A DNA stretch of 52,676 bases from Thermoanaerobaculia bacterium (GTDB lineage Bacteria; Acidobacteriota; Thermoanaerobaculia; Multivoradales; JAIOJS01), in NCBI GenBank assembly GCA_030429235.1, contig JAUIDB010000007.1:1-52676 (forward strand), read 5' to 3'. The notes beneath the pieces were generated by a model. The model worked only from the letters and a program-made list of their open reading frames with translations, did not search any database and was not told where the DNA came from. How positions within the stretch are numbered: position 1 is the stretch's first letter; the number at the start of each line of letters is the position of its first letter. Made by a program: the position numbers and the translations under genes. This document shows positions 30,961 through 37,776 of the stretch, piece after piece.

Positions 30961-32733
30961 ATGCCGCACCCACCGTCATTCGCAGACCACCGACCCGAGT
31001 GGACCCTCAGAACGCTCCCTCGGGGGTGGGCTCGGGGCGCGGTCTGGCTGGTCCTCGGGCTGGCAGCGTGTTCCAGTCCTCCCGAGGAGACGACCCTGGC
31101 GGAGCCTGCGGGAACGGTGTCGCGGGAGGCTGTCGCGCCCGACCGAGCTCCGCTGCTGGTGGCGGCTGAGGCCGGGCTCGGCGTGACCTTCCGGCACGAT
31201 GCCGGGGCCGACGGAGGCATGCGCTTCCCCGAGATGATGGGAGGAGGCGTCGCGCTCTTGGACGCCGACGGTGACTCGGATCTCGACCTCTACTTCGTCT
31301 CCGGGGCCAGCCCCAACCAGCTCTTTCTCCAGGAGACCCCAGGCCAGTTCGTCGATCGCACCGAAGTCTCGGGCCTCGGCGATACGGGGTACGGCACGGG
31401 GGTCGCCGTGGGTGATGTCGACAATGACGGGAAGCAGGATCTGTTTCTCTCCAACATCGGTCCCGACCGGCTCTATCGTGGTCTGGGCGGTGGGAGGTTC
31501 GAGGACGTCAGTGCTCATGCGGGCATCGGTGCGACGGGAACCGAAGCGGACGACTGGTCGACCTCGGCCGCCTTCTGCGACGTCGATCGCGACGGCTGGC
31601 TCGATCTCTACGTCGTGCGCTACGTGGTGTACGACCCGACCGTGACCTGTACCGATGCCACCGGACGCCGTGAGTACTGTGGTCCCGATAGCTTCGAAGA
31701 TCGTGGCGACGTGCTGCTGCGCAACCGGGGTGACGGGACCTTCGTCGATATCACCAACTCGGCGGGTATCGAGGCTGCCACCGGGGCGGGCCTGGGCGTC
31801 GTGTGCGAAGACCTCGACGACGACGGGTGGGTGGACATCTACGTGGCCAACGACGGCGACCCTAATCAACTCTGGGTCAACCAGGGGGCGACGAGGGACG
31901 GCGTGCGGTTCGTCGACGAGGCGCTGATTCTGGGGACGAGTGTCAATGCCGAAGGGCTCCAGGAAGCGGGCATGGGGGTGGTGGCGGCGGACTTCGACAA
32001 TGACGCCGACTTCGATCTGTTCCTCACCCACCTGCGCGACGAGACCAATACGCTCTACCGCAACCTCGGGCAGGGAACCGGGTTTCAGGACGAGACGCGC
32101 CGCGCCGCGCTGGGCACCGCCAGCACTCCCTTCACCGGCTTCGGGACCGCGCCGCTGGATCTCGACCTCGACGGCGACCTCGATCTGGTGATCGCCAACG
32201 GTCGGGTCAAGCGGGCGCCGCCCCTGACCGAGGACCTCGACGAACCCTGGCGCTGGTTTGCCGAGCCCAACCAGGTCTACGGGAACGAGGGGGGTATCTT
32301 CCGGCTGCTCGAGAGCGAGGTCGCGGCCTTCACGACGCCGATCGAGATCGGTCGCGGTCTGGCGTGTGGTGATCTCGATCAGGACGGTGACCTCGATCTC
32401 GTCCTCAACAACCTCGAGGGCCCGGCCCGCCTCTACCTGGGCCAGCCCGACCCCGAGCACCACTGGCTGGTGGTCGACGCCTTCGACCCGCGCCTGAATC
32501 GGCGTGCGCTGGGCAGCCGGATCACACTGCGCGGGACCCACGGCGATCAGGTTCGCTCGATCCAGAGCGCCATGAGCTACCTGTCGTCGAGCGACCCGCG
32601 GGCGCACTTCGGTCTGGGGCGAGAGGCCGGGGCCGTCGAGGTCGAGGTCCGGTGGCCCGATGGACTCGAGGAGCGGTTCGGCCCGATCGAGGTCAACCAG
32701 GCCGTCACCCTGGAGCGGGGAACGGGCCAGTGA
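30961..32733 (+). CDS. CRTAC1-family FG-GAP/UnbV lipoprotein (module 3)
   Basis: 590 residues from ATG 30961 (a TTG at 30919 would add 14 residues but falls in the promoter). Lipobox LGLAAC puts the lipidated Cys at 37. Seven calcium loops are visible (for example DVDNDGKQDLFL, DVDRDGWLDLYV, DLDDDGWVDIYV, DLDQDGDLDLVL), with the Cys-pair insert TCTDATGRREYCGPDSF and an UnbV/ASPIC C-terminus ending VEVRWPDG. It is close to the module 1 protein along its whole length, including the NDxDPNQLW and DExNTLYRNLG segments, so the two arose by duplication. The stop overlaps the next start in GTGA. Confidence 0.88.
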   Translation: MPHPPSFADHRPEWTLRTLPRGWARGAVWLVLGLAACSSPPEETTLAEPAGTVSREAVAPDRAPLLVAAEAGLGVTFRHDAGADGGMRFPEMMGGGVALLDADGDSDLDLYFVSGASPNQLFLQETPGQFVDRTEVSGLGDTGYGTGVAVGDVDNDGKQDLFLSNIGPDRLYRGLGGGRFEDVSAHAGIGATGTEADDWSTSAAFCDVDRDGWLDLYVVRYVVYDPTVTCTDATGRREYCGPDSFEDRGDVLLRNRGDGTFVDITNSAGIEAATGAGLGVVCEDLDDDGWVDIYVANDGDPNQLWVNQGATRDGVRFVDEALILGTSVNAEGLQEAGMGVVAADFDNDADFDLFLTHLRDETNTLYRNLGQGTGFQDETRRAALGTASTPFTGFGTAPLDLDLDGDLDLVIANGRVKRAPPLTEDLDEPWRWFAEPNQVYGNEGGIFRLLESEVAAFTTPIEIGRGLACGDLDQDGDLDLVLNNLEGPARLYLGQPDPEHHWLVVDAFDPRLNRRALGSRITLRGTHGDQVRSIQSAMSYLSSSDPRAHFGLGREAGAVEVEVRWPDGLEERFGPIEVNQAVTLERGTGQ

Positions 32734-34169
32734 GGGGAGGGCGCACGGCCGCTCGCGTGGTCTCGAGCGTGGCGCTGGCCGCCCTACTCGGGCTCGGAGC
32801 GGGGTGCGGAGGTGAGAGGGGAGAGGACGGGCCGCCGCCCCGCGAGGTGCCGGCGGTCATCGCTGATCTCGATCTCTCAGAGATGGAGCCACAAGTGGCA
32901 GCCCGACTCCGCCAGACCCGGCGTGCCGTGCGCTCAGAGGCCGACTCGGCCCTGGCCTGGGGCGAGTTCGGTCGGGTGGCCCATGCTCACGACCTCTGGG
33001 AGCCGGCCGCCACCGCCTACCGGCGGGCCGCCGAACTGGACCCCGAGGAGCCCCGGTGGCCCTATTATCTCGGCGACGTACTGGTCGTCCAGGGCACGGA
33101 CCCCATGGCCGCGGTGGAGGCCTTCCGCCAGGCTCTGGCGCTCGCGCCCGACTACGGCCCGGCGCACTTCCGCCTGGCCAGTGCCCTGGTCACGGCGGAC
33201 GACCCTCAGGCGGCCCGACCCCACTTCGAGCGGGCGCTGGAGTTCGCCCCCGACCTGCAGCCGGCTCGAGTCGGCTTGGCCCAGCTGCTCCTGGCCGAGG
33301 GCGACGCGGAGAACGCAGCTCGATTGCTCGAGCAGGTCCTGGAGGTTGCGCCCCGCCACGGCCAGGCGATCTCGGCCCTGGGTCAGGCCTACATGCGACT
33401 GGGTCGGCGGGACGAGGCCCGCGCCGTGGCCGAGCGAGCCAGCGAAGCGGCCGCCTTCAACCTGTTCGACGATCCTTGGATGTCTCAGGTGGTCGCCGAA
33501 GGCGTCTCGGCGGTGCTGATCTGGGATCGGGCGAAGGCGTTCCTCGACAACGGCGACAACGAGCAGGCGGTTCTCGGCCTCCGACAGGTGGTCGATCGGC
33601 TTCCGGACAACGCCGAGGCGCACCAGCAGCTGGCCGTGGCGTACGGCAATCTGGGGGAGACCAGCTCCGCCGCCCGGCATCTCGAGCAAGCCGTGGCCCT
33701 CGATCCGGAGAACCTGGCGGCAAGGGTCCAGCTGGCGACGGCCTGGCTGGAGCTGCAGCGACCTCTCGAAGCGATTCCCCATCTCGAAGCGGTGCTGCAG
33801 CAGAACCCTGAGGATCTCGACGCACCCTGGCTGATGGGGCGAGCCGAGATTCTGGCCGGCCGACTCGAGCTGGGGATTGCGACCTTCGAAGGGGCCCTGG
33901 CGGCGGGACGCGAACCACCGCCGTGGGCCCGTAACGATTGGGGCAACGGCCTCGCTCAACTGGGGAGAGTCGAACAGGCCCTGGCCCAGTTCGAGGCGGT
34001 GCTGGCCGAGCAACCCGAAGAACCCCAGGCCCTCTTTTTCAGCGGACTGCTCTACGAGGGTCGGGGCGAGCTAGCCCGAGCTCTAGAGCTGTACTGTCGA
34101 TCGATGCGCTCGGAGCCCAGCCCTCCGGCCCAGGCGCGACTCCAGGCCCATCGGTACCCCTGTCTCTGA
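32730..34169 (+). CDS. TPR lipoprotein (module 3)
   Basis: 479 residues from GTG 32730, overlapping the CRTAC1 stop by four bases. Lipobox LGLGAGC gives Cys26. It opens with LDLSEMEPQVAARLRQTRRAV, matching the module 1 protein, and then has about nine TPRs, such as AATAYRRAAELDPEEPRWPYY, AVEAFRQALALAPDYGPAHF and ALAQFEAVLAEQPEEPQALF. The same middle segment FNLFDDPW (FYDDPLL in module 1) separates two TPR blocks. The likely partner is the adjacent CRTAC1 lipoprotein. The frame is open upstream inside CRTAC1 and that part is shadow. Confidence 0.9.
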   Translation: MRGGRTAARVVSSVALAALLGLGAGCGGERGEDGPPPREVPAVIADLDLSEMEPQVAARLRQTRRAVRSEADSALAWGEFGRVAHAHDLWEPAATAYRRAAELDPEEPRWPYYLGDVLVVQGTDPMAAVEAFRQALALAPDYGPAHFRLASALVTADDPQAARPHFERALEFAPDLQPARVGLAQLLLAEGDAENAARLLEQVLEVAPRHGQAISALGQAYMRLGRRDEARAVAERASEAAAFNLFDDPWMSQVVAEGVSAVLIWDRAKAFLDNGDNEQAVLGLRQVVDRLPDNAEAHQQLAVAYGNLGETSSAARHLEQAVALDPENLAARVQLATAWLELQRPLEAIPHLEAVLQQNPEDLDAPWLMGRAEILAGRLELGIATFEGALAAGREPPPWARNDWGNGLAQLGRVEQALAQFEAVLAEQPEEPQALFFSGLLYEGRGELARALELYCRSMRSEPSPPAQARLQAHRYPCL

Positions 34170-34175
34170 TCGATC

Positions 34176-34197
34176 TTTCGCAATCCGGTTTGCGAAA
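34176..34197. promoter_or_regulatory. Perfect 8-bp inverted repeat next to the -35 box: operator candidate
   Basis: TTTCGCAA (34176-34183) and TTGCGAAA (34190-34197) flank TCCGGT. The repeat ends two bases before the -35 hexamer of the receptor 2 promoter and has no T-run of its own, so a regulator site is more likely than a terminator, although it also lies just after the TPR gene stop. Confidence 0.45.
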
Positions 34198-34199
34198 AG

Positions 34200-34228
34200 T
34201 TGAAAGAGCGGCCGGAAGTCGCTACACT
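34200..34228 (+). promoter_or_regulatory. Strong sigma70-like promoter of TonB receptor 2
   Basis: TTGAAA (34200-34205) and TACACT (34223-34228) are separated by exactly 17 bases. Transcription would begin near 34235, leaving a leader of about 120 bases before the ATG at 34357. Confidence 0.65.
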
Positions 34229-34356
34229 GACACCCATTCGTCACAGCCGTCTGCTCGAGGTTTGGCCTTGTCCGAGGTCTATTTCGGTAGACACTTTGTC
34301 GGCACTTAACCCCCGCGGGACGGCACTATTGCCGCCTCCCAAGCACAGGAGAAAGC

Positions 34357-37300
34357 ATGAAGAGAACTCTTTCCCTTGCCGTCGCCGGTCTTCTTGTCCT
34401 GGCCTCTAGCGCCTTTGGACAGGCCCAGCGCGGCTCCATCCAGGTCACGGTGACCGATGCCAGCGGCGCGGCCGTCCCTGGGGCTACGGTCAGCGTAGCG
34501 TCAGACGAGACCCTAACGCGCCGGGCCGTGCTCTCGGGTGACGACGGTGTTGCCACCGCAGTCTCGCTCGATCCGGCGGAGAACTACGTGGTGACCGTCA
34601 GCCTCGAGGGGTTCGGTACTAAGAAGGTACAGGGCGTGACCGTGCAGACGGGGCAGACGCAGGCTCTCGCCGTGCAGCTCCAGCTCGCCGAGATCACCGA
34701 GGAACTCGTGGTTACCGCTGAGGCCCCGCTGGTCGATGTCACCAAGACGCAAGCCGGCCAAAACATCACGTTGGCGCTGACCGAATCATTGCCGACGGCC
34801 CGTTCCTACCAGTCGTACCTCCAGCTCGTACCGGGCGTACAGGACAGTCTCGGTACCACCGAGAACCCGGCTTCCCGCTCCGGTATCAACTACCGGGACC
34901 TCGATGGCGCTGAGGGTGATGTCGGTCGTTCGACCGACAACCTGTACTACTTCGACGGCATCAACGTCACTGACCGCACGGCGGGCACCAACGGTGCCAA
35001 CCTCAACACCGAGATCATCCAGGAGCAGAGCGTCCTCACCGGAGCCATTCCGGCGGAGTTCGTCGGCGCACCCGGCCTGATCTCGAACGTCGTTACCAAG
35101 AGCGGCGGAAACGACTTCTCCGGGTCGGTCAACTACTACTTCCAGGACGACAGCCTGGTCGACGACAACAGCCACTTCCAGAACGAGAGCTTTTCGTCCT
35201 TCGACGCCGCGGCGACTCTGGGTGGTCCGATCGTGCGCGACAAGGCCTGGTTCTTCGCCAGCTACCGGATTCTGGAGACCGAGCGCGACGTGGTCAACGA
35301 GCAGGGTGAATACCTGCGGACCCCGAGTGCCGAGTCGGATCAGGGTTTCGCCAAGCTGACCTGGGCGATCACCAACAGCGACGTGATCTCCGGTCTCTTC
35401 CTGACCGATCCTCAGGACATCACGGGCAGCTTCAGCCGCTCGACTCCGAACTCTGCGGATTCTACGCAGGATCTTGGTGGTGATCGCTACAGCTTGGACT
35501 ACAGCCGGGTCTTCGGCTCGGCCGCGCTGGAGCTGGCTCTGACCGACCACAACGCGGACCTCAACCAGACCGGTAAAGACCGGACGCAGGCCAACGTCGT
35601 GGGTTTCGCCCCCGGCGTCTCCTTCACCTCGGCTGACGAGCGCCTCGGCGGCCTCGGCACCGACTTCGTCGAGACCCGTGAGACGTCCGCTGTGCGCGGT
35701 GCCCTCGAGTTCCTGTTCGATACCTCCTGGGGCGATCACTCGCTGAAGCTGGGTGCGGTCAGCAACGAGAGCATCCTGTTCGAGAACGATGCGACCGCCG
35801 GTGATCCGCCGGCGACCTATATCTCACTCAACTCTCGTGGCACCAGTGGCCCGATCGTTCTTTGTGAGGTCGTGGGCACTTGCACCGATTCGCCTTGGTC
35901 GACCGTCGACTTCGGTGTTTCGAGCGACGAGGTTGCTGGTTTCAACGAAGGCCTGACGGCCTCGCAGCGCACGCAGCTCCTGGCCGAATGGGACGACAAC
36001 AACAACGGCGTCCTCGATCAGGAGGAGATCCTGAACAACATGACGTTCGGAAGCACCGACGGCAACCCGCATGGGTTGGTCAACTACACCCGGGATCTGG
36101 AGACGCAGGCTGGACCGTCCAACAAGAAGTCGGAGTCGTTCCACTATTTCATCCAGGACGCCTGGCAGTGGAACCGCTGGAGTGTCAACGCCGGTGTACG
36201 GGCCGAGGAGACGACCTTCATCGACGACCTCGGCAACGACGTCGGGACTTGGGACACGGAGTTTGCTCCTCGTCTCAGCGTGGCCTACGACCTCAGCGGC
36301 AACGGCCGCAGCAGCGTCGGCCTCTTCTACGGCGAGTACTACGACGCGTTCCGTGATACGGCCATCGACTTCGCCGGTTCGCTCAACGGTCGTGTGATCG
36401 AGGAGCAGGTCTACGTCGAGGCACTCGGTGAGTGGGTCAACTTCCGCTTCCGCGGCGGTACCGCGGTGCAGGACGCCTTTTTCGCACCGGACATCAAGAC
36501 TCCGGTCACCGAAGAGCTGCAGCTGCAGTACAAGCAGGACCTCGGTCGAAACATGATGGTCGAGATCAACTACATCGACCGCGAGACCACCGACATCGGT
36601 GAGGACTACGGTTCGTTCTACTACAACATCGACGACTACGTCGGCCTGGGTGGTGATCCGAACGATCCGAACTCCTTCTTCCTCGGGCCCGAGTTCTTCG
36701 GGTTCAGTAGCCTCGGTGACATCCCGACCAACCTGAACTACCTGATCGGCACCCTGCCGGACGGGAACTTCCGCGATTGGCAGGGGGTCGAGCTCGTCTT
36801 CCGCAAGCGCTACAGCGACAACTGGCAGATGTTGGCGTCGTACAACTACGCCGACGGTGACGGCAACTCGAACTCGGATGCCAACTTCGACGGCGCCGGT
36901 GACGTGATCCTGCTCGATCCGCGGGCTCCCAACCGGACCGGTACCCAGCCTGGACTGGTCGAGCATCTGTTCAAGATGCACGGCTCCTACAGCTGGAACA
37001 ACGGCATCCAGGTGGGCGGTAGCTACCGTTGGAACAGCGGCATCATCCTCAACCGGAACGAGGGTCAGGCCTTCAGCCGGTCGTTGCCGGACCGAGTCAC
37101 CACCGACTTCGCCTACGGCGGTTGGCCGGGCGGTGGGTTCGAGGATACCTGGATCGCCGACGACGCGATCGGGTTCATCGACGGTTCCACCTACGGCGTG
37201 CTCGATCTGCGGGCGTCGTACCTGTGGGATGTCAGCGATCGGGTCGAGGTGGACTTCTTCCTCGACATCTTCAACGTCTTCGATGACCAGCAGCTGATTC

Positions 37301-37404
37301 GGGTCCAGGACCTTCTCGGCGGTGGAGGTGGCTTCGCCTACCTCGAAGGCATCGACTACGTCCAACCCAGGCGCTACTACCTGGGAGCGAGACTCCGCTT
37401 CTAG
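34357..37404 (+). CDS. Oar-like TonB-dependent outer-membrane receptor 2
   Basis: 1015 residues from ATG 34357 with AGGAG upstream. Domain order is the same as receptor 1: signal peptide (1-21), carboxypeptidase-regulatory-like domain (to about 105), plug (about 120-250), barrel, and the end RRYYLGARLRF. The plug-barrel junction shares a run of 41 identical residues with receptor 1, while extracellular loops differ, which suggests duplication followed by change of ligand. Residues 546-557 form an EF-hand-like loop (DDNNNGVLDQEE) at the equivalent position. It has its own promoter and a double terminator, so it is a single-gene transcript. Confidence 0.93.
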   Translation: MKRTLSLAVAGLLVLASSAFGQAQRGSIQVTVTDASGAAVPGATVSVASDETLTRRAVLSGDDGVATAVSLDPAENYVVTVSLEGFGTKKVQGVTVQTGQTQALAVQLQLAEITEELVVTAEAPLVDVTKTQAGQNITLALTESLPTARSYQSYLQLVPGVQDSLGTTENPASRSGINYRDLDGAEGDVGRSTDNLYYFDGINVTDRTAGTNGANLNTEIIQEQSVLTGAIPAEFVGAPGLISNVVTKSGGNDFSGSVNYYFQDDSLVDDNSHFQNESFSSFDAAATLGGPIVRDKAWFFASYRILETERDVVNEQGEYLRTPSAESDQGFAKLTWAITNSDVISGLFLTDPQDITGSFSRSTPNSADSTQDLGGDRYSLDYSRVFGSAALELALTDHNADLNQTGKDRTQANVVGFAPGVSFTSADERLGGLGTDFVETRETSAVRGALEFLFDTSWGDHSLKLGAVSNESILFENDATAGDPPATYISLNSRGTSGPIVLCEVVGTCTDSPWSTVDFGVSSDEVAGFNEGLTASQRTQLLAEWDDNNNGVLDQEEILNNMTFGSTDGNPHGLVNYTRDLETQAGPSNKKSESFHYFIQDAWQWNRWSVNAGVRAEETTFIDDLGNDVGTWDTEFAPRLSVAYDLSGNGRSSVGLFYGEYYDAFRDTAIDFAGSLNGRVIEEQVYVEALGEWVNFRFRGGTAVQDAFFAPDIKTPVTEELQLQYKQDLGRNMMVEINYIDRETTDIGEDYGSFYYNIDDYVGLGGDPNDPNSFFLGPEFFGFSSLGDIPTNLNYLIGTLPDGNFRDWQGVELVFRKRYSDNWQMLASYNYADGDGNSNSDANFDGAGDVILLDPRAPNRTGTQPGLVEHLFKMHGSYSWNNGIQVGGSYRWNSGIILNRNEGQAFSRSLPDRVTTDFAYGGWPGGGFEDTWIADDAIGFIDGSTYGVLDLRASYLWDVSDRVEVDFFLDIFNVFDDQQLIRVQDLLGGGGGFAYLEGIDYVQPRRYYLGARLRF

Positions 37405-37776
37405 GGTGACCTGGTCCGGGGCGTGAGGCCTTCGGGGCCTCGCGTCGGTGAGAAGCCCTCCTTCGGGAGGGCTTTTCTCTTTCTGGGCTCCTCGGTCGGA
37501 AAGCCCGAGCCGTACCCGGTGCCGACCGTAGAATGGGTGATCGCGCAGCCCTCGGCAGGGCAACCGCGGGCGCCAGGGGGACCTAGTACCGGTCTGCGAA
37601 TTCAGCCACACCGCGACGCCAAGCGTTTGGCGAGAGTCGGTGTCGACCTCTCGGTGCCGATCACCAGACCGAAAGCCAGGTCGGCTCCCGGAGGACGCCG
37701 ACCCGTCTCCGACGACCGACCCGACCTTGCCGATATCGAAGCGGTTGGGGCTCGGGTCGGAGAAGGAAGCCGAGGT
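37405..37776. other. Intergenic region between two convergent genes
   Basis: This 372-base stretch separates the ends of receptor 2 and the first VWFA-related gene. It holds the double terminator hairpin at its left end. In the rest I see no gene, RNA or repeat. Confidence 0.6.
37421..37482 (+). terminator. Tandem terminator hairpins after TonB receptor 2
   Basis: The first hairpin pairs GAGGCC (37425-37430) with GGCCTC (37436-37441), extended by a GCG/CGC clamp. The second is a 9-bp stem AAGCCCTCC/GGAGGGCTT (37453-37461, 37466-37474) around a TTCG tetraloop, followed by TTCTCTTTCT, a good intrinsic terminator. Confidence 0.9.

Noticed and set aside
30976-32607. 543-residue open frame opposite CRTAC1 module 3, and a similar one at 26430-27464 opposite module 2
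   Set aside because: Antisense of Asp-rich calcium loops reads as Val/Ile/Glu repeats, which mimics a protein but has no independent support.
35824-37611. 595-residue open frame opposite TonB receptor 2, and a 714-residue frame at 37423-39567 opposite the first VWFA gene
   Set aside because: Both are antisense to well-supported genes with signal peptides, ribosome binding sites and family motifs.
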